Program-made: the position numbers and the translations under genes
In this document: positions 1-6,380 of the stretch, piece after piece
Position numbering within the stretch: the first letter of the stretch is position 1
Layout: each line of letters begins with the position of its first letter
Source: Actinomycetes bacterium
Lineage (GTDB): Bacteria > Actinomycetota > Actinomycetes > Actinomycetales > Cellulomonadaceae
Direction of reading: 5' to 3'
DNA: 19,390 nt
NCBI GenBank assembly: GCA_023438885.1
Contig: JAEXPS010000028.1
Coordinates: 1 to 19,390, forward strand
Notes under the pieces: model-generated
Told to the model about the DNA's origin: nothing
What the model saw: only the letters and a program-made list of their open reading frames with translations
The model's database searches: none

Positions 1-1083
1 CGCGTAGGCGGCCTCGACAGGCGGCAGCAGCGACGCCTGCCGGATCGCGGCGATGGCACGGGCGCGCGTGGCTCGCCGGGCCGCGGCTGCGGCGGCGGAC
101 TGCGGCGTGGCCACCTGGACGCCGAGCGTGCCGAGCACCACGTGGATCGGGCTCGCCACCGCGAAGCTGCCGTCGTCCTCGCCGCTCCAGTGCAGGCCGA
201 GCACGCGGCCGGCGTCGTCGACGACGGCGGACCCGGAGTCGCCGCCGGCGGAGAACCGCTCGAAGCCCTCGTCGGGCTCGATGCGCAGCTGCTCGCGCAG
301 GATGCGCCGGCCGGTCCCCGGCCCGAAGTCCACGATGGTGGTGAAGTCGACGGAGGCGACGACCCCGGAGGTCAGGCCCGTGGTGCGCCCGTACTTGCGC
401 ACATGGGTGCCCACCTGGGCATACGTCCAGCCCGTGACGGCGCCGATGCCCACGATTCCCGGGTACCACGGCACGCCGGGCGCGAGCGCCACCACCGCCG
501 CGTCGACGCGATCGGTCAGCACTCCGCGCGCCAGCACGCCGATGCGGTCCGAGGGCCTCGCCTCGTCGGACAAGGCCGGCTGGGTCCAGGCGGACCCGAC
601 GTCCTCGAGGCCGTCGCCCGCGGCGACGTGCCAGTTGGTCAGCGCCATGGTGCGACCGGTGCCGGGCTCGGTCACCACGAGGCCGAGCGTGCCGTTGACC
701 GAGCGCTGCCGCGCCCCGCCCTCGCCGGGAAGCGTGACGGGGTCGAGCGGGCCGAAGGAGACCCCGCCCGCCAGCGGGCGCACCCGCTGCGGCGCCACGG
801 GAGCCACGGCCACCGGCTCGAGCCCCACGTGGTGCACCACGACGTCGGTGGGCACACCGTCGATCTCGTCGGGCACCGCTTCGCCCGCTCCGAGCTCGCC
901 GAGCGAGCGCTTCACCTCGACGTGGACGACGATCGCGAGCCTTCCTGTCGGACGGCCGTCCCTGACCTTCTCGGCGATGTCGACGCCGACGACGCCCGGC
1001 CGCGCGAGGAGGCCGTCCTCGGCCGCACGCTTGACGGGGCGGATGTCCTCACGGGTGCGGTGCTGCGCGTCCTTCTGGGTCAT
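1..1083 (-). CDS. Cytoplasmic trypsin-like (S1-type) serine protease, 3' end outside window
   Basis: Reading leftward from an ATG at 1083-1081 gives 361 codons with no stop, so the C-terminus lies outside the window. The protein has a trypsin-fold catalytic triad: His152 in TNWHVA, Asp194 in RVDAAVV and Ser283 in GGDSGSAVV. The first ~75 residues form a separate N-terminal region (RPGVVGVDI, later EIDGVPTDVVVHH) of a kind I associate with uncharacterised cytoplasmic trypsin-like proteins; its role is unknown. There is no signal peptide or membrane segment, which is unusual because most S1 proteases are secreted. The start is supported by AGGAGGAG (1097-1090) six bases upstream. The gene diverges from the sigma-factor operon and shares its intergenic region, which suggests co-regulation. 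I infer a regulatory or effector protease; the substrate cannot be read from the sequence. Confidence 0.88.
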   Translation of the reverse strand, partial: MTQKDAQHRTREDIRPVKRAAEDGLLARPGVVGVDIAEKVRDGRPTGRLAIVVHVEVKRSLGELGAGEAVPDEIDGVPTDVVVHHVGLEPVAVAPVAPQRVRPLAGGVSFGPLDPVTLPGEGGARQRSVNGTLGLVVTEPGTGRTMALTNWHVAAGDGLEDVGSAWTQPALSDEARPSDRIGVLARGVLTDRVDAAVVALAPGVPWYPGIVGIGAVTGWTYAQVGTHVRKYGRTTGLTSGVVASVDFTTIVDFGPGTGRRILREQLRIEPDEGFERFSAGGDSGSAVVDDAGRVLGLHWSGEDDGSFAVASPIHVVLGTLGVQVATPQSAAAAAARRATRARAIAAIRQASLLPPVEAAYA

Positions 1084-1089
1084 GGCGTG

Positions 1090-1097
1090 CTCCTCCT
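1090..1097 (-). promoter_or_regulatory. Ribosome binding site of the trypsin-like protease
   Basis: AGGAGGAG read on the minus strand, six bases before the ATG at 1083-1081. It is near-perfectly complementary to the 16S anti-Shine-Dalgarno and fixes both the strand and the start of this edge-truncated gene. Confidence 0.8.
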
Positions 1098-1145
1098 GCC
1101 CGGGTGTGGTCCGGTCCGCGAGCGAGGAGCGCCGGGCTTGCGCCC

Positions 1146-1192
1146 TGATACATCGGGGACGTGACGCAGATCACGCCGATCTGGGTGTATCA
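1146..1192. promoter_or_regulatory. Nested dyads between divergent genes, with a CRP/FNR-like core
   Basis: The outer arms are TGATACA (1146-1152) and TGTATCA (1186-1192), a perfect 7-bp inverted repeat. Inside are TCGG (1153-1156) and CCGA (1176-1179), and then the palindrome CGTGA-N6-TCACG (1160-1175), which matches the GTGA-N6-TCAC core of CRP/FNR-family sites. Because of the outer arms, each strand reads TGTATCA followed by (C/G)GGC towards its own gene. This is most likely an operator region, or a pair of divergent promoter elements, controlling both the protease and the sigma-CHAT operon. Which factor binds is not determinable here. Confidence 0.5.
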
Positions 1193-1274
1193 CGGCCGAG
1201 CCGGCCCGCTCCTTCGGGTGCGACCCCACCATCGAGGGAGGCCGCAGTGCCGCTGCACCAAGAGCGCTTCATCC

Positions 1275-1303
1275 TTGCGGGGAGGTCAGGCCCCCCTTAC
1301 CGT
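1275..1303 (+). promoter_or_regulatory. Candidate promoter of the sigma-CHAT operon
   Basis: TTGCGG (1275-1280), a 17-base spacer and TACCGT (1298-1303) match the actinobacterial TTGnnn-N17-TAnnnT pattern. Transcription would start near 1310, leaving about 40 nt before the sigma start codon. A second dyad, GTGAC-N9-GTCAC (1302-1306 and 1316-1320), overlaps the -10 element and the predicted start site and could be an operator. Confidence 0.45.
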
Positions 1304-1351
1304 GACGTGGTGCCGGTCACCGGCGCACGTCCTCGCACGAGGGAGCCCCTG

Positions 1352-1975
1352 ATGAGTGACGAGGTGACCGAGCCTTCTCAGGCCGGCCTCGAGGACGAGA
1401 GCCTCGCTCACCAGGCAGCCCAGGCCGTCGTCGCCTACCGCGACGGTGACCGAGAGCCGCTCGCGCGGCTGGTCCAGAGCGCGACGCCGTTGCTGTGGCG
1501 CACGGTCCGGGCGCAGGGTGCCGGTCACGAGCAGGCGCAGGACATCGTGCAGAACGTGTGGCTGGCCCTGGTCCGCGACATCGAGACGATCCGCGACCCG
1601 TACGCCACCCTCCAGTGGCTGTTGGTCACGGCACGGCGCGCCGCGTGGCGCGCGGTGCGCCGCAGCCGCGAAGAGCTCGCCCGCACCGAGCAGGACGAGC
1701 AGGTGACGGAATGGCTCGTCACCCCGCGGGAGGAGGCGCCTGAGGCGGTGGTGGTGCGCGACGAGCGCGACCGCGTTCTCTGGCGCCACGTCAGCAGCCT
1801 CCCCGAGCGCTGCCGCCAGCTGTTGTCCCTGGTCGCGATGGTCGACCGCCCGGACTACGCCGTCGTCTCCCGCGCGCTGTCGATGCCGGTCGGCAGCATC
1901 GGGCCGACCCGTGGTCGTTGCCTCGCCAAGCTGCGCCTCGCCCTCGCCGCCGACCCCGCCTGGAGCCACCAGTGA
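1352..1975 (+). CDS. ECF-type sigma-70 family RNA polymerase sigma factor
   Basis: A 207-residue protein with the two-domain layout of extracytoplasmic-function sigma factors. Region 2 spans about residues 36-105, with AQDIVQNVWLAL (promoter -10 and core binding) and the basic stretch RRAAWRAVRR. Region 4 spans about 142-198, with LPERCRQLL and the helix-turn-helix ending SIGPTRGRCLAKLR, a signature I know from a large actinobacterial sigma group often encoded beside CHAT proteins. Regions 1.1 and 3 are absent, as usual for ECF factors. The ATG at 1352 is preceded by GGGAG (1341-1345); the frame stays open far upstream only as an antisense shadow of the protease gene. Its stop overlaps the next gene's start. 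No zinc-type or membrane anti-sigma follows, so the next protein is the natural candidate regulator. Its target promoters are unknown. Confidence 0.9.
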   Translation: MSDEVTEPSQAGLEDESLAHQAAQAVVAYRDGDREPLARLVQSATPLLWRTVRAQGAGHEQAQDIVQNVWLALVRDIETIRDPYATLQWLLVTARRAAWRAVRRSREELARTEQDEQVTEWLVTPREEAPEAVVVRDERDRVLWRHVSSLPERCRQLLSLVAMVDRPDYAVVSRALSMPVGSIGPTRGRCLAKLRLALAADPAWSHQ

Positions 1976-2475
1976 CCGCCGCCGACTCCGTCCTCGCCCA
2001 GGTCGCCGCAGGCGCCATCGATGCCGCCGACGAGGAGGTGCTGCGCCGCCTCGACGCGCTGGTGACCGCCCACGACCCCGTGCCCGAGGGCCTCGTCGAC
2101 CGCATCGGCATCGCCCTGACGGTCGAGGCCCTGCAGGCGGAGGTGGCCCAGCTGCACCTGGTCGGCGACCTCGCCGCGTCCGTGCGCCGGGACGACACGA
2201 ACATCGAGGCCGACACCATCACCTTCACGACCGAGGTGCTCACCGTGATGATCTCGGTCCACCGCGAGGCGGAGCGGGTGCGGGTGGACGGATGGGTGGC
2301 GCCGGCGGGGACCGTCGCCGTCGAGCTGCACCAGTCCGGCGACGTCGTGGTGACGCAGTCCGACGACGACGGCCGCTTCTCGTTCGAGGGGGTGGAGCGT
2401 GGCCCGGCGCGGCTCGTGCTGCGCCGCCCCAGCGACCCGACGGTCCCGATCGTCACGCCCCAGGTCGAGCTCTAG
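1972..2475 (+). CDS. Small protein with C-terminal CarboxypepD_reg-like beta domain; possible sigma partner
   Basis: A 167-residue protein starting at GTG, overlapping the sigma stop by four bases (GTGA) with GGAG (1962-1965) as ribosome binding site, so translation is coupled. Residues 1-65 look helical (DEEVLRRLDALV, then VPEGLVDRIGIALTVEALQ). Residues 80-105 alternate like beta strands. Residues 105-150 carry the pattern seen in transthyretin-like or carboxypeptidase-regulatory beta-sandwiches (QSDDDGRFSFEGVERGPARL). There is no zinc motif, signal peptide or transmembrane helix. Similar proteins, as I recall, commonly sit between this kind of sigma factor and CHAT genes in Actinobacteria. 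I infer that it binds or restrains the sigma factor, or is a substrate or sensor for the CHAT protease; nothing in the sequence proves either. No enzymatic motif is visible. Confidence 0.82.
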   Translation: MTAADSVLAQVAAGAIDAADEEVLRRLDALVTAHDPVPEGLVDRIGIALTVEALQAEVAQLHLVGDLAASVRRDDTNIEADTITFTTEVLTVMISVHREAERVRVDGWVAPAGTVAVELHQSGDVVVTQSDDDGRFSFEGVERGPARLVLRRPSDPTVPIVTPQVEL

Positions 2476-2478
2476 ACG

Positions 2479-5088
2479 ATGACGCGCCCCGGCGAGCGGG
2501 CGGCGCCGGGGCAGGTGGACCTCGACGCGCTCGGCGCGGCTGTGCTGAAGGCAGAGGACGCGAACGCCGAGGGCCGCCCGGCCGAGGCGCGCAGGCTGCT
2601 GCGGCCGGTGCTCACGGCGCTGGCCGAGGCGGACGGTGATCCGGCGGCAGCGCGGATCCGGGCGTGGGCGCTCATCGAGCTGGTCAGGTCCGAGTCGGAG
2701 GTCAGCGGGCGCGGCCACCGTGCGCTGGCGGAGCTGGACCGCATGGTCGAGGCCCAGCGCCCGGGCGAGGGGTGGGCCGGGCTGACCCCGGCGGTCCTCG
2801 GCCTGCGGGGCCTGCTCGCGCTGCGCGCCGGCCGGCTCGAGGAGTCGCTCGAGTGGTTCGACCGTGCCGTGCTCCGCATCGACGACGCCGAGCCGCTCGA
2901 CGCCTGCCGGATGCTCCTCAACCGCGGTGTGGTCCACGGCGAGCTGCGCCACATCCCGCTCGCCAGCGCCGACTACCGCGAGTGCGCCCGCCGCGCGGCC
3001 GCCGCGGGATTCCCGCGGCTGACGTTCAAGGCGGAGCACAACCTGGGTCACCTTGAGTTCTACGCCGGCAGGCTGCCGCAGGCGCTCGAGCTGATGGACG
3101 CCGCGTCGCGGACGCTGCCGGGCCGGCGCCCGATCGCACTGCTCGACCGCGCCCAGGTGCTCCTCGAGGCCGGGCTCGTCGCAGTCGCCGACCGCACGCT
3201 CGCCGAGGCTGCCCAGCTGTTCGCGGCCCAACGCCTGCCGCACGACGTGGGGGAGTGCGAGCTGGGCCGCGCCGAGTGCGCGATGCTGCGGGGCGACCCG
3301 GAGGGCGCGCGGGGTTATGCCGCCTCGGCGCGGCGCCGCTTCCGCCGCCGGGGCGACGAGGCGTGGGCACTGCGTGCGACGCAGCTCGAGCTCCAGGCCG
3401 AGGCCGCCCTGCTCGCCCGTGCGCCGGCCGACGACCCCCGGCTGCGCCGGCGCTGGACCGCCCTGGCCGCGCGTGCGGCGCGCCTCGAGCAGCAGTGCCG
3501 TGACGCCCGGCGCCCGCTGTGGGTCACGGCGGCCAAGTGCCTTCGGATCGAGGCGGACCTCGCCCGAGGCGCGATCCGCGACCCGCACGCCCTGTTCGTG
3601 GAGCTGGGCCCCATCCCGCGTGTCGCCCCGATCGGGGCACGGCTGGCGGCCCGCCGCATCCGGGTGCTGCTGCAGCAGGCGGCCGGCCGGCGTGCCGCTG
3701 CCGTGGCCGAGGTCAAGGCCGGGCAGCGCGAGCTGCGCATCCACCGCGCGAGCTTCGGCTCGCTCGACCTGCGGACCGCCGGCGCGGTCCACGGTGGCGC
3801 GCTCGCGGACCTCGACGCCCACCTGGCGATCGCCACGCGCCGCCCCTCGGCCGTGCTCGACGCGGCCGAGCGCGTGCGCGCGGCCATCGGTGGCTCCCCC
3901 CGTGCCGTCGATCACCTCGACCCGGTGGCCGCCGAGATGCTCGGCCGGCTGCGCTACCTCGTCGGCGAGCGGCTGGGGCGGCTCGGGGGCGTCCCGAAGG
4001 GCGGGCCCGCGGGCGACCGCCTCGTCGCCGAGATCGACCGCCTCAAGCGCGCGATCCTCGCCCGCTCGTGGAGCGAGCGCGGCGAGGAGGCCGACGACGG
4101 CGCCGCGACGGCCGCCGCCGTGCGCCGGGCGCTGGCGACGCGGCCGGACGAGGTGGTCGTGGACCTGCTGGAGCACCGAGGCGAGATCGTCGCGGTGCGC
4201 ATGGACGCAGAGGGTGCACACCTGGCGTCGCTGGGGCCGTCGGCCCCGGTTCGCGAGGCAGTGCGGCGCGCGCACGCGGACCTCGAGGTGCTCGCCAACC
4301 CGCTCGTCCCCGCCGACCTGCGCGCCGTGGCCCGCTCGTCGCTCACACGCGGCCTCGCCTTCGTCGGCGAGCGCCTGGCCTCGGTGCTCCCCGACGACGA
4401 GCGCACCGTCGTCATCGTCGCCGGCGGCTGGCGCGGGGCCGTCCCGTGGCCGCTCCTGCCGGCCCGCGCCGGGCGGCCGACCGTCGTCGCGCCCTCCGTG
4501 CGCCACTGGCTCTCGTACGCGGGCACCGCACCTGCGGAGCTGCCGCGGATGACGGCGGTGGCGGGCCCGGGCCTGAGGCTCGCCGAGCGCGAGGCGTTCG
4601 AGGTGGCCGACCTGTGGCCCGGTGGTGGCGCGCTCGTCGGGCCGGAGGCGACCGCCGCGCGGACGGCCGCGCTGCTGACCTCACCGGGAATCGTGCACCT
4701 CGCGGCGCACGGGCGGCACGAGGCGGAGAACCCGTTGTTCAGCTCCGTGCGGATGGCCGACGGCCCGCTGTTCGCCCACGAGCTCGACACGGCGGGGCGG
4801 CCGCCGCACCTGGTGCTCCTCTCCGCGTGCGAGGTGGGCCGCGCCACCGTGCGCGCCGGGGGAGAGGCTCTCGGCCTTGCCAGCGTGCTGCTGCGCACGG
4901 GTGTCGCGTGCGTGGTCGCCGCGCTCGCGCCGCTGCCCGACGAAACGGCGCTGGCCGTGATGACGCGGACGCATCAGATGCTGCGCTCGGGCGTGCCCGT
5001 GGCGGGCGCGCTCCTCGCCGCCACGACGGAGCGCCAGGACGCCACCGGCGACCCGGTGCCGCTGCAGGTGTTCGGGGCGCCGCTGTAG
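2479..5088 (+). CDS. TPR-CHAT caspase-like cysteine protease
   Basis: An 869-residue protein. Residues ~20-480 are an alpha-helical array of degenerate tetratricopeptide repeats (for example GLRGLLALRAGRLEESLEWF and EHNLGHLEFYAGRLPQALEL), expected to bind a partner or sense a signal. Residues ~558-869 form a CHAT domain, a caspase relative. The catalytic pair is present: His744 in HLAAHGR and Cys784 in LLSACEVGRA, followed by the conserved GGEALGLASVLLRTG segment and the C-terminal QVFGAP. No signal peptide or membrane segment is evident. The ATG lies three bases after the preceding stop with only a weak ribosome binding site, implying translational coupling. CHAT proteases act as executioners or regulators by cleaving specific partners; here the adjacent sigma and small protein are the obvious candidates. 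The product could be a host signalling or an immune-type protease. Confidence 0.92.
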   Translation: MTRPGERAAPGQVDLDALGAAVLKAEDANAEGRPAEARRLLRPVLTALAEADGDPAAARIRAWALIELVRSESEVSGRGHRALAELDRMVEAQRPGEGWAGLTPAVLGLRGLLALRAGRLEESLEWFDRAVLRIDDAEPLDACRMLLNRGVVHGELRHIPLASADYRECARRAAAAGFPRLTFKAEHNLGHLEFYAGRLPQALELMDAASRTLPGRRPIALLDRAQVLLEAGLVAVADRTLAEAAQLFAAQRLPHDVGECELGRAECAMLRGDPEGARGYAASARRRFRRRGDEAWALRATQLELQAEAALLARAPADDPRLRRRWTALAARAARLEQQCRDARRPLWVTAAKCLRIEADLARGAIRDPHALFVELGPIPRVAPIGARLAARRIRVLLQQAAGRRAAAVAEVKAGQRELRIHRASFGSLDLRTAGAVHGGALADLDAHLAIATRRPSAVLDAAERVRAAIGGSPRAVDHLDPVAAEMLGRLRYLVGERLGRLGGVPKGGPAGDRLVAEIDRLKRAILARSWSERGEEADDGAATAAAVRRALATRPDEVVVDLLEHRGEIVAVRMDAEGAHLASLGPSAPVREAVRRAHADLEVLANPLVPADLRAVARSSLTRGLAFVGERLASVLPDDERTVVIVAGGWRGAVPWPLLPARAGRPTVVAPSVRHWLSYAGTAPAELPRMTAVAGPGLRLAEREAFEVADLWPGGGALVGPEATAARTAALLTSPGIVHLAAHGRHEAENPLFSSVRMADGPLFAHELDTAGRPPHLVLLSACEVGRATVRAGGEALGLASVLLRTGVACVVAALAPLPDETALAVMTRTHQMLRSGVPVAGALLAATTERQDATGDPVPLQVFGAPL

Positions 5089-5092
5089 CAGG

Positions 5093-5129
5093 CGCCCGCC
5101 GTCGGGCGAGGAGCCGGGTTTGGCCCGGC
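5093..5129 (+). terminator. Two adjacent hairpins after the CHAT gene
   Basis: CGCCCG-CCGT-CGGGCG (5093-5108) lies five bases past the CHAT stop. GCCGGG-TTTGG-CCCGGC (5113-5129) follows directly. Neither has a U-tract, which is common for actinobacterial terminators. The second overlaps the -35 box of the rplJ promoter, so termination of the accessory operon and the start of the ribosomal operon are packed together. Confidence 0.45.
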
Positions 5130-5148
5130 GCGGGCGGTGCCGTACCCT
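5120..5148 (+). promoter_or_regulatory. rplJL promoter
   Basis: TTGGCC (5120-5125), a 17-base spacer and TACCCT (5143-5148) fit the housekeeping TTGnnn-N17-TAnnnT pattern. Transcription would begin near 5155, immediately before the conserved leader, giving a 5' UTR of about 215 nt. Confidence 0.65.
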
Positions 5149-5154
5149 TGTCGG

Positions 5155-5350
5155 GCCCAAGACCGCCGGTCGTCGGCGCGAGCTCCCCCGGGAGCCCGAG
5201 CCGCCCGAAGTCCCGCTCACGCGGAGGCCGGCGCAGGTGAGAGCAAGGACGTTCGACGAGGCCTACGTGCGCTCGTCGTGCCCCCGAGCCCCGCGCCTGC
5301 GCCGGGGCTCTTCGTCTGTCCGGGGGCCGGCGGTCCCCCTTCGGGGAACC
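5155..5350 (+). promoter_or_regulatory. L10 (rplJ) leader, autoregulatory RNA
   Basis: The 5' UTR contains sequence resembling the actinobacterial L10 leader: the segment AAGACCGCCGGTCGTCGG near 5159 and GGCGCAGGTGAGAGCAAGGA near 5230. In this family, ribosomal protein L10 (with L7/L12) binds its own mRNA leader and represses expression when in excess. Downstream are an attenuator-like hairpin (5286-5310) and a second hairpin formed by GGTCCCC and GGGGAACC (5332-5350), close to the rplJ ribosome binding site GGAAGGA (5357-5363). Assignment rests on position and remembered motifs; a covariance-model search would settle it. Confidence 0.6.
5286..5310 (+). terminator. Attenuator-like hairpin in the rplJ leader
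   Basis: GAGCCCCG (5286-5293) pairs perfectly with CGGGGCTC (5303-5310) around a 9-base loop, followed by TTCGTCTGT. It lies downstream of the L10-binding part of the leader and before the gene, where a regulated terminator would be expected. Confidence 0.5.
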
Positions 5351-5368
5351 ACCATCGGAAGGAATGCC

Positions 5369-5902
5369 ATGGCGAGGCCGGACAAGGCCGCTGCCGTTGC
5401 CGAGCTGACGGAGCGATTCCGCAGCTCGAACGCGGCCGTGCTGACCGAGTACCGCGGGCTGACCGTTGCGCAGCTCAAGCAGCTGCGCACCGCGCTGCGC
5501 GGCAACGCTAGCTACGCCGTGGTGAAGAACACGCTGTCCGCGATCGCGGCCAGGGAGGCCGGGCTCGAGGGGCTCGCCGACGACCTCAAGGGTCCGTCGG
5601 CGATCGCCTTCGTCACCGGTGACCCCGTGGCCACGGCCAAGGGTCTGCGCGACTTCGCCAAGGCGCACCCCGCCCTGGTCGTCAAGGGGGGCGTCCTCGA
5701 CGGGCGCGTCCTGACCGCGGCGGACGTCACCAAGCTCGCGGACCTCGAGTCCCGCGAGGTGCTGCTGGCCAAGGCGGCCGGCGCGATGAAGGCCAAGCTC
5801 TACCAGGCCGCGTACCTGTTCACGGCTCCGGCGTCCAAGGCGGTTCGCACCGTCGAGGCGCTGCGTGCCAAGCAGGAAGAGTCCACCCCGAACGCTGCCT
5901 GA
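5369..5902 (+). CDS. rplJ: 50S ribosomal protein L10
   Basis: A 177-residue L10, normal length for Actinobacteria. It forms the base of the ribosomal stalk: the N-terminal domain binds 23S rRNA with L11 and the C-terminal helix holds L7/L12 dimers. The family pattern is clear in the N-terminus (KAAAVAELTERF, VLTEYRGLTVAQLKQLR), in SYAVVKNTLSAIA and in the C-terminal helix with VRTVEALRAKQEE. The ATG at 5369 follows GGAAGGA (5357-5363) and the typical MARPDKAA start. It leads the rplJ-rplL operon, 78 bp before rplL. In many bacteria rplK-rplA lie immediately upstream; here that position is occupied by the CHAT module. Confidence 0.97.
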   Translation: MARPDKAAAVAELTERFRSSNAAVLTEYRGLTVAQLKQLRTALRGNASYAVVKNTLSAIAAREAGLEGLADDLKGPSAIAFVTGDPVATAKGLRDFAKAHPALVVKGGVLDGRVLTAADVTKLADLESREVLLAKAAGAMKAKLYQAAYLFTAPASKAVRTVEALRAKQEESTPNAA

Positions 5903-5937
5903 GCTTCGCTCGAGGCCGTCACCACAACCCAGCACGT

Positions 5938-5957
5938 CCGCCGGCAGGTGCCGGCGG
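5938..5957 (+). promoter_or_regulatory. Hairpin upstream of the rplL ribosome binding site
   Basis: CCGCCGGC (5938-5945) pairs perfectly with GCCGGCGG (5950-5957) around an AGGT loop, seven bases before the rplL ribosome binding site GGAAGGA (5965-5971). L7/L12 must be made in about fourfold excess over L10, so a compact structure here could stabilise a processed rplL transcript or isolate its strong initiation site. That role is inference. Confidence 0.5.
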
Positions 5958-5980
5958 CCAAACCGGAAGGAACCGCCACC

Positions 5981-6373
5981 ATGGCGAAGCTCACCACCGC
6001 CGAGCTGATCGACCAGTTCAAGGACCTCACGCTCATCGAGCTGTCCGAGTTCGTGAAGGCGTTCGAGGAGACCTTCGAGGTCACCGCGGCCGCCCCGGCC
6101 GCCGTCGCGGTCGCCGCCCCCGCCGGCGGCGCCGGTGCCGCCGAGGAGGAGGTCGAGGAGAAGGACTCGTTCGACGTCATCCTCGAGACCGTCGGCGACA
6201 AGAAGATCCAGGTGATCAAGGAGGTTCGCGCCCTGACGAACCTCGGCCTCAAGGAGGCCAAGGACCTCGTGGACGGCGCCCCGAAGCCCGTCCTGGAGGG
6301 CGTGAACAAGGACGCCGTGGAGAAGGCCAAGGCCGCCCTCGAGGGCGCCGGCGCCACCGTCACGGTCAAGTGA
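5981..6373 (+). CDS. rplL: 50S ribosomal protein L7/L12
   Basis: A 130-residue L7/L12. The N-terminal dimerisation domain (TTAELIDQFKDLTLIELSEF) anchors to L10. An Ala/Pro/Gly-rich flexible hinge covers about residues 37-62. The C-terminal domain, with KIQVIKEVRALTNLGLKEAK and the terminal ALEGAGATVTVK, recruits translational GTPases such as the EF-G and EF-Tu encoded further along the window. The ATG at 5981 has GGAAGGA nine bases upstream; an upstream in-frame codon at 5948 would add residues absent from the family and is rejected. It is cotranscribed with rplJ and followed by a strong hairpin. Confidence 0.97.
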   Translation: MAKLTTAELIDQFKDLTLIELSEFVKAFEETFEVTAAAPAAVAVAAPAGGAGAAEEEVEEKDSFDVILETVGDKKIQVIKEVRALTNLGLKEAKDLVDGAPKPVLEGVNKDAVEKAKAALEGAGATVTVK

Positions 6374-6380
6374 CCCACCC

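Noticed and set aside
142..1164. Plus-strand open frame over the leftmost 1.1 kb
   Set aside because: The minus strand here encodes a full trypsin-like triad with a strong Shine-Dalgarno, while the plus-strand translation has no family features.
1855..4506. Long minus-strand open frame (about 883 codons) opposite the sigma, small-protein and CHAT genes
   Set aside because: It is rich in Arg, Gly, His and Asp with no recognisable domain. It is a GC-rich antisense shadow of genes with clear families on the plus strand.
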